Assembly (NCBI GenBank): GCA_030765455.1 | Contig: JAVCCM010000120.1 | Location: 53,368-117,367 of the forward strand | DNA: 64,000 bases | DNA from: Candidatus Electryonea clarkiae | Lineage (GTDB): Bacteria; Electryoneota; Electryoneia; Electryoneales; Electryoneaceae | Direction of reading: 5' to 3' | Shown: positions 8,201-18,236 of the stretch, one piece after another | Position numbering within the stretch: position 1 is the first letter of the stretch | Layout: the number at the start of each line of letters is the position of its first letter | Notes under the pieces: model-generated | Seen by the model: the letters and a program-made list of their open reading frames with translations, nothing else | Database searches by the model: none | Told to the model about the DNA's origin: nothing | Made by a program: the position numbers and the translations under genes

Positions 8201-10546
8201 TTATTCAGGTAACAAAGCGAGTTCCCACACCTGGTCAACATTTTCGACAAAGTGTACCTTCAGTCCTTTGCCGACTCCCTTCGGGCGATCTTCCCATTCG
8301 GGTTTGTTCTCGGCTGGGAGGATTATGGTTTTCATGCCGTTACGTTGAGCTGCCATGATTTTTTCGTTTATCCCACCGACCTGCAATACGTCTCCCTGCA
8401 AGGTTATCTCGCCAGTCATTGTCAGGTCGCCACGGACTTTACGTTGTGTAAGAGCCGACAACATCGCGGTAGCAATGGTGATTCCCGCTGAGGGACCGTC
8501 CTTGGGTATTGCGCCTTCCGGAAGGTGAACATGAATCTCGCTGTCCTGGAAATATTTGGCATCGATATCAAGGTGTACCGCCTGGCTCCGAATGTAAGAC
8601 AATCCTGCCATAGCGGATTCTTTCAAAACGTCACCAAGTTGTCCCGTCAGAGTTAATTTCTGTTTCCCCGGCATGACTCGAACCTGGACCTTCAGGATAT
8701 CGCCCCCGACCGGGGTCCATGCCAGCCCGATTGTGCTTCCGATAAGAGGTTTCTTATTAAGTGCGGTCCGTCGATGCGTCGCAACGCCAAGCATTTTCTT
8801 CAATTCAATCGTTCTGGTAATTATTCTTTTTCTGCCATTTCCTTCAACTTTTTTACGCGCCACTCGTCTGCAAATTTTTGCAATATTCCGTTCCATCTCG
8901 CGTACACCGGCTTCACGTGTATGATTCTCGATAATGTAAAGAAGTGCATCCTTGGTGAAGTGAACGTCGTTTTCATCCAGTCCATGTTCTTTTATCTGCT
9001 TGGGACAGAGAAACAGTTGTGCGATCTGCAGCTTCTCCTCAGTCAGGTAACCGGGCAGATTGATAATTTCCATCCTGTCCTGCAATGCAATCGGGATTCC
9101 ATCTCTTGTATTTGCTGTCGTTATGAACATTACCTGGCTGAGATTATACTCCACCTCCAGGTAATTGTCGGAAAAACTGTTGTTCTGTTCCGGGTCGAGC
9201 ACTTCGAGCAGGGCAGAAGCTGGATCACCTCGAAAATCAACCGACATTTTATCTATTTCATCTAACAATAATACAGGGTTAACAACTCCCGCTTTTTTCA
9301 TCATCTGGATAACACGACCGGGCTGGCTGCCGATATATGTGCGCCTGTGTCCGCGAATCTCCGCCTCATCGCGAATGCCCCCCAGGCTGAAACGAACGAA
9401 ACGCCTGTTGATAGCTCTGGCTATACTGCGACCTAAGGAGGTTTTTCCGACTCCCGGTGGACCAACAAGGCAAATAATCGGACCGCGCATCTTCTTCACA
9501 AGCTGCAGGACGGCAAGATGTTCGAGAATTCGTTCCTTTGGTTTATTCAATCCGTAATGATCTTCATCAAGAATTATTGCCGCACGTTCAAGATCATTCC
9601 GGTCTCTCGTCTTTTTCTGCCAAGGCAGCGCCAGTAACCAATCGACATAATTTCGAACCACTGTAGCTTCCGGCGAGAGCATCGGCATACTTTTTAATTT
9701 TTCCAGCTCCTCTTCCACTTTCGCCTTGGCTTCTTTTGAAAGTTTGTTTTCCTTCAGTTTTCTCTGGTAAGTGATGATATCACTCAGGTCATCTTCACCT
9801 TCCTCACCAAGCTCCCGTTTAATCTGTCGGAGTTGTTCCTGGAGAAAATATGTGCGTTGTGAATGACTGATTTTTTCACGCACCTGTCCTTCAATTGATT
9901 TTTCAACCCGAAGTACTTCAATTTCATTTGAGAGCTGCACCGCGATTTCAAGCAACTGATCTAAAATGGAATCAGCCTCGAGGATTCTCTGTTTTCTATC
10001 ATAGGGGAGTGCAATATGAGAAGCCAGAAAATCGGCAATTTTTTGCGGATCCTTAATAGTATCAAGAGAAAACAACAACTCATCCGGCAAATTCCGGTTC
10101 AGGGGGATATAATCACGAAAAAGACCGATAGCATGACGTACAGCCCCTTCAAGTCGAATATCGCTGTCGCCTGTTGTATCATAAGTTTCAAGTTGAGCGG
10201 AGAGATAGCCGTCCTGTTCCACGGGTGTATCAACTTTCGCTCTCACTAATCCTTCAACCAGGACTTTCACCAGACCGTTGGGTAGTTTGAGTACCTGGAC
10301 GATTTTCGCGACAATACCCGTTCTGAAAAGATCGTCAATTTCAACTTCATCAAGCGCCGCATCTTTCTGCGCCAATAGCAGTAACATCCGGTCACCCATC
10401 ATCGCAGCTTCAATAGCCCGGAGAGTTCCTTCCCGCCCAACGAGCAGGGGAAATATCATCCCCGGAAAGATCACCTGGTCGCGTACAGGGAAAACCGGCA
10501 GGTTATCCGGAATTTTAAGAGGTTGGTTTTTGGTTTCTTCAGCCAT
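8201..10546 (-). CDS. lon: ATP-dependent protease La (Lon)
   Basis: 781 residues, close to E. coli Lon (784). The N-terminal substrate-binding LON domain covers about 1-210 ('[15 protein letters not shown]'), followed by a coiled-coil helical region. The AAA+ module has Walker [10 protein letters not shown] at 362-370. The C-terminal Ser-Lys protease domain has S686 in 'PKDGPSAG' and K729 in 'GGINEKI'; the spacing of 43 residues equals that of E. coli S679/K722. Lon degrades damaged and regulatory proteins in the cytoplasm. All key residues are present, so it should be active. It is upstream of and probably operonic with engB. The gene upstream on the same strand is separated by a perfect palindromic element. 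Confidence 0.96.
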   Translation of the reverse strand: MAEETKNQPLKIPDNLPVFPVRDQVIFPGMIFPLLVGREGTLRAIEAAMMGDRMLLLLAQKDAALDEVEIDDLFRTGIVAKIVQVLKLPNGLVKVLVEGLVRAKVDTPVEQDGYLSAQLETYDTTGDSDIRLEGAVRHAIGLFRDYIPLNRNLPDELLFSLDTIKDPQKIADFLASHIALPYDRKQRILEADSILDQLLEIAVQLSNEIEVLRVEKSIEGQVREKISHSQRTYFLQEQLRQIKRELGEEGEDDLSDIITYQRKLKENKLSKEAKAKVEEELEKLKSMPMLSPEATVVRNYVDWLLALPWQKKTRDRNDLERAAIILDEDHYGLNKPKERILEHLAVLQLVKKMRGPIICLVGPPGVGKTSLGRSIARAINRRFVRFSLGGIRDEAEIRGHRRTYIGSQPGRVIQMMKKAGVVNPVLLLDEIDKMSVDFRGDPASALLEVLDPEQNNSFSDNYLEVEYNLSQVMFITTANTRDGIPIALQDRMEIINLPGYLTEEKLQIAQLFLCPKQIKEHGLDENDVHFTKDALLYIIENHTREAGVREMERNIAKICRRVARKKVEGNGRKRIITRTIELKKMLGVATHRRTALNKKPLIGSTIGLAWTPVGGDILKVQVRVMPGKQKLTLTGQLGDVLKESAMAGLSYIRSQAVHLDIDAKYFQDSEIHVHLPEGAIPKDGPSAGITIATAMLSALTQRKVRGDLTMTGEITLQGDVLQVGGINEKIMAAQRNGMKTIILPAENKPEWEDRPKGVGKGLKVHFVENVDQVWELALLPE

Positions 10547-10606
10547 GATTATAAATTCACCGTTAAATATTAATTAATGTAGTACACTAATTCAGATCAA
10601 TCGAGT

Positions 10607-10691
10607 TGTCATTCCCGCGAAGGCGGGAATCCAGAATGTTCAGTGGTAATATGATACTCTTCTCTGGATTCCCGCCTTCGCGGGAATGACA
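10607..10691. repeat. Palindromic intergenic element (29-bp perfect inverted repeat)
   Basis: The left arm at 10607-10635 and the right arm at 10663-10691 are perfect reverse complements. They start TGTCATTCCCGCGAAGGCGG and are separated by 27 bases. Each arm also contains a smaller palindrome (CCCGC...GCGGG). The outer ends TGTCATTC/GAATGACA match a second element at 23764-23845. It resembles the MITE/REP-like elements common between genes in many bacteria. It could act as a hairpin in the RNA upstream of lon. Confidence 0.8.
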
Positions 10692-10813
10692 GCCCACTGA
10701 ATCAGATGAATCGCAGTAGTAGGAAGATAATCTTTTACATATCAAAATGCATGAGTTTTCGAGAGCAAACTTGTGACTTGAGAATCATTCATATTTAAAT
10801 AAATCAAAGAAGA

Positions 10814-13279
10814 TTATTTCATTAATAAGACTTTCCTCATCTCGTTCATTTGTCCCGGAACCACAGCTTTAATGAGATAAATTCCACTTGATTGATTATG
10901 AGCGTCGAAGGTGAGAGTATGATGTCCGGCAGTAAGATGACCATCAACGAGGACCGCAATCTCCTGCCCAAGGAGGTTAAAGATGCTGACACGTAAATAT
11001 GAAGAATGCGGCAAAGCGATTACTGCCGTCACGCTTGGATTGAATGGATTCGGGTAAACTGAGACGATCTCGTATTTTTCGGGTATCCCGGTGAAGGACC
11101 ATTCGTTGACCAAGGTATATCTCACCTGTACCGGTCCTGCAGGATCGGACTCACCATCGTCATATAATGCCGTAACACTATATTCGTAATTGTCGTAATC
11201 ATCAAGTTGATCGGTGTAGGTGGTTTCAGTGGTACGACTGATTTCTTCTCCGTTACGGTAAACGTTAAACCTGATAAAACCGTCCAGTTCATCATAACGG
11301 GTGTCGGTGTATTGAACCAGGGCACGGATGAAATATGTCTCAGTCCATGTACTCCATTCGCCACCACTCAGCTCCCAGCTCCTGCCGTTATCGTTATCAG
11401 CATCTACGGCAAGGTTAGTAATGGCATCTACCGAGCCAAATCCGATCACAAAATCTTCATTAAAGAATAGTCGCTGGCTGTAAACATTAAGCGTTATCCA
11501 TTCACCATCGGTTTGGGGAAGATTATTGATAACAGACTCATAAGTGAGTTCTGTTGAGGGTTCTTCACCATCCCAGCCGTAGATTTCCGCATTGAACTCT
11601 CCACCTTCAGTATCTGTTGAGATGAAGAACGACAGTTCATGTAACCTGCAAGGTTGTTCCGGGCTCATACGTGTTGCCATGGTGGTGTTGGGGGAACGGG
11701 TGAATCCTGTCCGGCCATCGTCATCATAGATTAGGTCTTCTATTTCAACCGGGTAAGGTCCATGTTCCCAGGTAAGGGTTACGCTGCCATCCACACCATT
11801 CAGATCAGCAACGAGATCGTAAGGTTTTGGGGTGAGGTCAATGGTGAAAGACCAGCCTGATGAATCTCCATTTGCCCACTTAGTAAAACCGAAGTAATCA
11901 GTTGCAAGGACTCGCCAGAAGATAGTAGTGTCTTCGGGAAGTTCATCAAGTTCGCCAAGGTTTTCAATTATGAAAAGGGTATCAATGGTTGTACCGCTAT
12001 AAGTGGCTTCTTCGGGGAAATTTTCATCCAGCGACCATTGAACAGTGTATTCAATAACATCTACGGGGTCATCATCTTCAGCCGTTTCCCATCCGACTTC
12101 AACCTCATTTTCAGTCACTGTGGAATAATTGATTGGCCAGGAAAGGTCAAAATCTTCAGGCGGCGAAGGATCAAGATCGTTTTCATACCAATAGACGCCA
12201 TGGTTATCATTCCCGTGGAAAGTGACCAGGTCATAATCACCGTCAAAATCATAATCAATCACTTCAAGATTTACTGCGCCTAAAATTGTATCTATCTCGT
12301 GAAGTTCGAAACCCATATCACCATCATGCTCAAACCATGAAACTTCATCGCCCCAGGCGTGAATACTAAAAATATCAACGTCCCGATCCCCATCAATATC
12401 TGCTGGTGCGAACCTCCGTGTTAATTCTTCTATAATTTGATGTTCAGTAAATTCTTCATCTCCAGTATTTTCAAAGACTATAGGAAAATCATACTGGTTA
12501 GTAATGCCAATATCAATATCACCATCGAGATCCATGTCTTCACAAAAAAGTGATAGCTGAGTGCTATTTATACCTACGTAATAAACTTCGTTATTTGTCA
12601 TATTGAAATTTCCGTCATTCTCAAGCCATCTTATGAATGCACCTCCGGTTATGAAATCCACATCACCATCATCTTCCAGATCAATGATTACAACCATATC
12701 GGCATAAAACTCTTCAAAAAGAGTATTTCTTTCAAAAGTACCAGTTCCATCGTTTAACCACATGTCAAACGATACGCCTGAATATGAACCGTTGATCAAA
12801 TCCAGATCGTTATCATTGTCACAGTCGCCTATGGCAAATGCGATTTGGTCGGATTCCGCATTGTTGTACAATTGACCAATAAAATGTTCAGTAAAAACCT
12901 GATCACCGTCATTCTCCCACCAGTACAGGGCAAAGTAGCCATCGCTGACAACATAAGTTGCGATGTCAGTATCTTCATCATCATCTAAATCACCAAATAC
13001 CCAACGAAAGTTATAAATGTTATCTGTAATAATCGTATGGCGGGTAAAATTATCCTGGCCATCATTTTCGTACCATTGAATGTTTTCACCATAACCGACC
13101 ACTATATCGTGATCAGCATCATTGTCTATATCAGTGATGTATCTCTCGCCATAAGTTCTGCCTATGAACTCATCCTCGTCGAGCAGTTGATGACGAGTGA
13201 AATTTATCTGGGCGAAAGAGTAGGAACCGGACAAGAAAAGTCCGGCGGCAATTGTAAATATAAAGAATCTAAATCGCAT
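10814..13279 (-). CDS. Secreted VCBS/FG-GAP-repeat protein with FN3-like domains and T9SS sorting domain
   Basis: 821 residues; GGAG lies just before the ATG at 13279. Residues 1-23 are a signal peptide. About residues 25-370 hold seven FG-GAP/VCBS-type repeats, each with a DxDxDxD-like calcium loop followed by 'WYENDG...FTEH'; these fold as a beta-propeller. One or two fibronectin type III-like domains follow ('VGWETAEDDDPVDVIEYTVQWS', 'TLTWEHGPYPVEIED'). The end is a T9SS sorting domain: YPNPFNP, 'SIFNLLGQEI' and KVLLMK. The protein is expected on the cell surface or released; no catalytic motif is seen. A paralog with the same seven-repeat head lies at 24020-26392. Confidence 0.85.
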   Translation of the reverse strand: MRFRFFIFTIAAGLFLSGSYSFAQINFTRHQLLDEDEFIGRTYGERYITDIDNDADHDIVVGYGENIQWYENDGQDNFTRHTIITDNIYNFRWVFGDLDDDEDTDIATYVVSDGYFALYWWENDGDQVFTEHFIGQLYNNAESDQIAFAIGDCDNDNDLDLINGSYSGVSFDMWLNDGTGTFERNTLFEEFYADMVVIIDLEDDGDVDFITGGAFIRWLENDGNFNMTNNEVYYVGINSTQLSLFCEDMDLDGDIDIGITNQYDFPIVFENTGDEEFTEHQIIEELTRRFAPADIDGDRDVDIFSIHAWGDEVSWFEHDGDMGFELHEIDTILGAVNLEVIDYDFDGDYDLVTFHGNDNHGVYWYENDLDPSPPEDFDLSWPINYSTVTENEVEVGWETAEDDDPVDVIEYTVQWSLDENFPEEATYSGTTIDTLFIIENLGELDELPEDTTIFWRVLATDYFGFTKWANGDSSGWSFTIDLTPKPYDLVADLNGVDGSVTLTWEHGPYPVEIEDLIYDDDGRTGFTRSPNTTMATRMSPEQPCRLHELSFFISTDTEGGEFNAEIYGWDGEEPSTELTYESVINNLPQTDGEWITLNVYSQRLFFNEDFVIGFGSVDAITNLAVDADNDNGRSWELSGGEWSTWTETYFIRALVQYTDTRYDELDGFIRFNVYRNGEEISRTTETTYTDQLDDYDNYEYSVTALYDDGESDPAGPVQVRYTLVNEWSFTGIPEKYEIVSVYPNPFNPSVTAVIALPHSSYLRVSIFNLLGQEIAVLVDGHLTAGHHTLTFDAHNQSSGIYLIKAVVPGQMNEMRKVLLMK

Positions 13280-13467
13280 GTTATTCTCCTTTTCAGTGAT
13301 TTATTATTGTAAAAATTACGAAGATTCACGGGTACTATCAAGGAGATAGCAATTATTATAATTTAAGATCAAAAATAAATTGTCAAATTTGTATTTAATC
13401 CGATAGTAATGTATTCCTGGTTCTTGAATCGGAGGGGAACAAATATATCAGCATACTTAATTATTAA
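13280..13467. other. Intergenic region, nothing recognised
   Basis: AT-rich sequence upstream of the VCBS gene, which should hold its promoter (reading leftwards). No gene, RNA or repeat could be supported. It may also include the eroded 3' part of the pseudogene to its right. Confidence 0.3.
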
Positions 13468-13718
13468 TCAAGCTATTACGTTTTTAAGAACCACTGATGC
13501 CCTGAGATGGAGGAAAAATTCGTCACGAAAAGGTTTCAGCTCAGAAAGTCATGACGACGGGCAGATTAAACCGGGACAACATCCTGGATCCTTCTGCATC
13601 TAAAATATTGAACACAATTCCGGATTGCCTTATTCAAACCCATATTTGCCGATGGAAAGAGACCTGCATAGTCGAGTGAGTTTTTCAGCATTTCGTGAAG
13701 GTTTGAATATGGTTGCAT
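13468..13718 (-). pseudogene. Frameshifted remnant of a conserved hypothetical gene ('DYAGLFP' family)
   Basis: Reading leftwards from the ATG at 13718 (GGAG eight bases upstream), the first 40 codons give 'LKNSLDYAGLFPSANMG', a motif I remember from a widespread uncharacterised family ('LIDYAGLFPPA'). The frame then stops at 13566. The next expected block, 'GSRMLSRFNLPV', appears in a second frame. 'ELKPFRDEFFLHLRASVVL' appears in a third frame, ending near 13468. All three blocks are in the right order on the same strand, which fits a gene with at least two frameshifts and a lost 3' end. The family identification comes from memory and was not searched. Confidence 0.5.
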
Positions 13719-13817
13719 CGTTTTTTTCTCCGAAAGCAATTTTAATACAGTAGAACACATTTGCTGACAGGTGTTCAAAAGGTTATGTTTATTTATTTAA
13801 GATTAATTGGAGGTATA

Positions 13818-16784
13818 ATGGGTCGGACACTCCGAATCCGCATATTTACACGTGTGCTCATACTTTTAAATATATTTTTCATTTCAAGTGTTTTCGCGAA
13901 TGAATCTATCGAATCATTCTGGCCAATGACTTCGGAAATTGTAAATATTTCCGAGCAAGTAGATAAAAATGCAGTTTCTCACACATTGAAGGGCACTTTC
14001 AACTCTGAAAATGGTGCGCCAGTACGAGTTACGGGCGGTTTGCCGCAAATACAATATAAATCGAGCCTTGGTGTTGATGAGATACGCACTTTCATTGATG
14101 CAAACCCTGATTTTTTCAATTTGAAATCATCTGATCTCGAAATTCTCCATTCCGGAAATATTCATGGCAAGACCTACTTTACATCAAGACAACTGATTGA
14201 TAACCGTCCTGTGCTTGATACTCGCTTGCTGCTTCGTATTGCCAAGAACGGAAATATTCTCCTCTGGGGAGCGGATGTGTTTCCTCGTGACAATAAAATA
14301 TGGAACGCTAACATTTCGACTGAATTAGCAGCCGGTTACCTTGCGGAATATTCTGAAACAGACCGCTATACTATCGGTTCTGTTCAGGAAGTCTGGACGC
14401 GGATTAATAACACTGTCATCGCTGCTTATCTCCTGCAATTGAGAGATGAGAATCCCGCCAATCGACCGGTAGGTCTGGTGTCGGCGGAAGACGGTACTAT
14501 TCTTGGATATTACAATGGGGTATATCACTCAATCATTGAAGGTGCAGTTCAGGGACCAATGCTTCCTGTTCGCTGGAATGATGACCCGGTATGGATGGAA
14601 TTTCCCAATCAGCGAATAGATATAGGTAGAGAACAAATTTTCACCGACGACGACGGTGAGTATTCACTCGATGGACTCACCGAAGGCGAAGACTACAATT
14701 TCCGAATGAGGCTTCAAGGGCGATGGGTGAGCGTTTCCTATGATCACGGTGCCAATGCCTCTTTTTCGATTCTGGTTACAGCTCCGGAAGATTTTTCACC
14801 GTTATGGTTTTCTCCCGGTGACGGGCGAATTGATGAATTTAACATGTTTTATCATGCAAATTTTATTCATGCCTTTTATAAAGATCTTGATTCCGGTTTT
14901 AACATGCTTGACTATTCTATGCCTGCTGTAGTTGGATATGGTAATAATTATCAAAACGCATTCTGGAATGGCGAGGGAATGTATTTTGGTGCAGGCGGCG
15001 GAAACATGAGGAATCTCGCTTTATTCTCTGATATTATATATCATGAATATACCCATGGAGTCACTGGCGCAATTTATTCATTTGGCGAGTTGCCGTATAG
15101 AGGACAATCGGGCGCATTGAATGAAGCCTGGTCAGATTATTTTCCCTGCTCGATTCATAATCACTCCACTCTCGCGCCTGGAGTATATTCCAATGAGCCG
15201 GGCGGCTCCATGCGAAATCTCGATAATAACCGCCGCTATCCTGAAAACTGGGTCGGTGAAGTTCATGGAGACGGCTTAATTGTTGGCGGCTCAATGTGGG
15301 ATGTCAGGGAAGAACTTGGCGCTCAATATTGCGATTCGCTTTTTCATTATGCCCGGTACGGACTGGCGAATACCTTTGTCGGTTTTTTGCAGGAAGTTCT
15401 TGTTTACGATGATGATGACGGTGATTTTAGTAATGGAACACCAAATGATGAAGTCATATATCGGGGATTCGGCGGGCATGGGATTGGTCCCAGTGAAATT
15501 CCAAACCTGGTAATCAGAAATCTTCAAATCACTGATGAAAATGACGATGGCGAGCTGTGGCATGGTGAACGGGTTGAAATAGATTTTAGAGTATTGAATG
15601 ATGTGATCCTGCATCCACCGGCAGCTCAGAATGTGATAGTTACGGCTGAAAACCTAGATTTTATCAACTGGCAGGTAAATGGTGAAGTGCTTGGGGAAAT
15701 TGGCGCTGGTGTTGAAGTGGGCTTGAGTGAGCCTTTAAGTTTTACAGTTCTTGATAACGCGCCTACCCGCCACATTGACCTTGTGATTACAATATCAGCA
15801 AACGACAGGAATTATATTACAGAATATACAGAACGAATTACTTTTGGTGATCCTGAAATTTTACTGATCGATGATGGCGGCAGGGAATCGTATTATGAAC
15901 GTTATGATGCTGCCGTAGTTGACCTCTGGACGGCAGCTAATTTTTGGAATACTGAAGATGGCAACGTCTCCCAGGATAGAATGACGGAGCATGATGTAGT
16001 TATCTGGTACACCGGGGATAACCATTCGCCATTGAGTGAAGCGGAAATGGAGTTGATGCAGACTTATGTCGATAACGGCGGCGGACTCATCCTGACAGGG
16101 CAGCATATCGGGCCTCAACTTGCTGATCATTCGGATTTCGCTGATTTCATCGGCGTAGATGAGAGCATAGATTCGTTACGTGAATTAGCCGTATATGGTT
16201 CAGAAGGACAGGATTTAAGCGACGGTATCCTCGCAGCGTTAATCGGTTCTCCCGGTGCGGGCAACCAGGTGTCGCCAAGTGGAATCAATCCTACCGAACA
16301 GGCTGAAGCTGTTTATAATTACTATGGTTCGGATGAAATAGCCGCAACATGGAAAAGTTTCGATGACGGCGGAAATGTATTCTATTTCGGATTCGGTCTG
16401 GAAGCTGTCAGTGGTGCATCCATCAGCGATCCCGCCGGTCGGATCCTGCGACCAATAATTGAAGCAATGGGATATGAACTGGACGTTCCAGCCACCGCAT
16501 CGGCTTCTTCAGAATTACCTAAGCAATATTCACTATCAATCCCTTATCCCAACCCTTTTAATCCTGTAGCCCACATCAACTATGCCTTGCCATCTGATCA
16601 ATTAATAAAATTGAATGTTGTTAATATATTAGGTCAGGAGATGGTTGAAATATTTCATGGCAGGAAAAATGCGGGATATCATGAGGCAGTTGTTGACCTC
16701 TCCGGTCATGCATCAGGATTATATCTTTTCCGCCTTGAAACACCAGCCGGAGTACATGTTCAAAAAGGTATTCTGATCAAATAG
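13818..16784 (+). CDS. Secreted zinc metallopeptidase (M4/M36-like, HEYTH) with GATase-like domain and T9SS sorting domain
   Basis: 988 residues from the ATG at 13818, preceded by GGAGGT; an in-frame ATG at 13761 is less likely. After a signal peptide (about 1-28) comes a fungalysin/thermolysin-type propeptide (about 45-200). A carboxypeptidase-regulatory-like insert follows ('DDDGEYSLDGLTEGEDYNF'). The gluzincin core has H409-E410-x-x-H413 (HEYTH) and a third zinc ligand, probably E436 in NEAWSD. A CARDB-like domain follows near 575-680. Next is a GATase1/ThuA-like domain with 'ILLIDDGG' and 'YVDNGGGLILTGQHIG', where the Cys nucleophile is absent. The end is a T9SS sorting domain (YPNPFNP, 'NVVNILGQEM', GILIK). 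It is likely an exported, self-processed peptidase. Confidence 0.85.
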   Translation: MGRTLRIRIFTRVLILLNIFFISSVFANESIESFWPMTSEIVNISEQVDKNAVSHTLKGTFNSENGAPVRVTGGLPQIQYKSSLGVDEIRTFIDANPDFFNLKSSDLEILHSGNIHGKTYFTSRQLIDNRPVLDTRLLLRIAKNGNILLWGADVFPRDNKIWNANISTELAAGYLAEYSETDRYTIGSVQEVWTRINNTVIAAYLLQLRDENPANRPVGLVSAEDGTILGYYNGVYHSIIEGAVQGPMLPVRWNDDPVWMEFPNQRIDIGREQIFTDDDGEYSLDGLTEGEDYNFRMRLQGRWVSVSYDHGANASFSILVTAPEDFSPLWFSPGDGRIDEFNMFYHANFIHAFYKDLDSGFNMLDYSMPAVVGYGNNYQNAFWNGEGMYFGAGGGNMRNLALFSDIIYHEYTHGVTGAIYSFGELPYRGQSGALNEAWSDYFPCSIHNHSTLAPGVYSNEPGGSMRNLDNNRRYPENWVGEVHGDGLIVGGSMWDVREELGAQYCDSLFHYARYGLANTFVGFLQEVLVYDDDDGDFSNGTPNDEVIYRGFGGHGIGPSEIPNLVIRNLQITDENDDGELWHGERVEIDFRVLNDVILHPPAAQNVIVTAENLDFINWQVNGEVLGEIGAGVEVGLSEPLSFTVLDNAPTRHIDLVITISANDRNYITEYTERITFGDPEILLIDDGGRESYYERYDAAVVDLWTAANFWNTEDGNVSQDRMTEHDVVIWYTGDNHSPLSEAEMELMQTYVDNGGGLILTGQHIGPQLADHSDFADFIGVDESIDSLRELAVYGSEGQDLSDGILAALIGSPGAGNQVSPSGINPTEQAEAVYNYYGSDEIAATWKSFDDGGNVFYFGFGLEAVSGASISDPAGRILRPIIEAMGYELDVPATASASSELPKQYSLSIPYPNPFNPVAHINYALPSDQLIKLNVVNILGQEMVEIFHGRKNAGYHEAVVDLSGHASGLYLFRLETPAGVHVQKGILIK

Positions 16785-16946
16785 TAAGAAATCTGTAGTG
16801 GGGTACAATCAGTCATGATATAATAGTAAAAGTTTCATGCAAATTGTTCAAATATAAAAAAGGACGCTTTTCCCATAGCGCTGATTGTGTTTGTTTGTAA
16901 AAAGTATAACAGATTATGTTGCATCTGTATCACATAGAGGTTTGTT

Positions 16947-18236
16947 ATGAAGGTTAAAAAGCTTGAGATAAACCAGTTTCGGGGCATCAATGAGATGACT
17001 CTGAATTTTAATGATCAGGTGAATGTGCTGGTAGGTGTAAATGGAGCCGGCAAATCCAGCATACTTGATGCATTGGTTATTATGACTTCCAGATTGATTG
17101 GATGGATTTATAGTCAAAGGAGCACTGGACGCCACATCCCGTATAATGACATAACAAATGGTGTAAGAGAATCAGTCTTGAAAATTGGAGTTGAATTTGA
17201 AGGCAAAAATGCCGATTGGGTAATCTCAAGGGCTAGACGTGGCGTTAAAAGAACCACAACCTCTAATACAAAACAAGCAAAGGATACTGCGGACTTAATA
17301 TTGCAGCAATTTGAAAAGGAGGAAAATAAAAGCTTTCCAATAATTGTTTATTATTCAGTACATAGATCTGTTCCTATAATTCGATTGCAACACACTAAAA
17401 GGTCAGGTGATACTCAATTCGATGCATATGTTGATGCGTTTCAACTAATTAATAATTTTAATAACTTTTTCAGTTGGTTTCGTACCAGAGAAGATTTGGA
17501 GAATGAGGCGTTTAGACTCATTGAGGGTGCAGGTACGGCACGAATTGTTGACGTTGAATATCCTGACAGGCAACTTGAAACTGTACGTAAAGCAGTTACT
17601 GCTATGATGCCTGGTTACTCAGATATAAAAGTGAGGCGAAAGCAACCATTACAAATGACTATTGAAAAGAATGGAAAGCTTTTCCGAATTGATCAGCTTT
17701 CTGATGGTGAGAAATGTTTATTAGCTTTGGTCGGTGATTTAGCAAGACGAATGGCTATCGCTAATCCTGCACTATCAAATCCATTGGAAGGAGAAGGTGT
17801 TGTTCTGATAGACGAGATAGACCTTCACCTTCATCCAGCATGGCAACGCATGGTTATCCCAAATCTCACTGAAATATTTGCTAATTGTCAATTTATAGTT
17901 TCAACACATTCTCCCCAGGTTCTTGGTCATGTGAAACCGGAAAATATCTTTTTACTGCATGAGACTGACGAGGGAATCAAATACGAAAAGCCTGAAGCAT
18001 CCTATGGAATGAGCTGTGATCGTATTATTGAAGATTTAATGGGTGATATTGCTCGTCCTGAAGAAATTGATAAGAAACTCGAAAATCTTTTTGATTTTAT
18101 TGAACGTAAAGAGTTAAAAGAAGCTAAAAGACTTCTTAAGGATATAATTGATATTGACGAGATGAAGCCAAATGCAGAACCTGAACTGATCCGAGCAAAG
18201 CTACGAATTGATCGTTTGGAGACTCTCGGTAAATGA
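16947..18236 (+). CDS. ptuA: Septu-type AAA/ABC ATPase (PtuA-like)
   Basis: 429 residues, with GAGG before the ATG. It is a RecF/SMC-like ATPase: Walker A GVNGAGKSS (30-38), an ABC signature-like LSDGEK (251-256), Walker B LIDEID with D289/E290, and a switch His in STHSP (H321). An acidic-basic helical tail follows. It overlaps the HNH gene by four bases (ATGA at 18233-18236), so the two are translationally coupled. ATPase plus TIGR02646-type HNH is the layout of the Septu anti-phage system, where PtuA senses infection and PtuB cuts nucleic acid; the same pair is also found with some retrons. No reverse transcriptase or ncRNA is seen here, so stand-alone Septu is preferred. Confidence 0.8.
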   Translation: MKVKKLEINQFRGINEMTLNFNDQVNVLVGVNGAGKSSILDALVIMTSRLIGWIYSQRSTGRHIPYNDITNGVRESVLKIGVEFEGKNADWVISRARRGVKRTTTSNTKQAKDTADLILQQFEKEENKSFPIIVYYSVHRSVPIIRLQHTKRSGDTQFDAYVDAFQLINNFNNFFSWFRTREDLENEAFRLIEGAGTARIVDVEYPDRQLETVRKAVTAMMPGYSDIKVRRKQPLQMTIEKNGKLFRIDQLSDGEKCLLALVGDLARRMAIANPALSNPLEGEGVVLIDEIDLHLHPAWQRMVIPNLTEIFANCQFIVSTHSPQVLGHVKPENIFLLHETDEGIKYEKPEASYGMSCDRIIEDLMGDIARPEEIDKKLENLFDFIERKELKEAKRLLKDIIDIDEMKPNAEPELIRAKLRIDRLETLGK

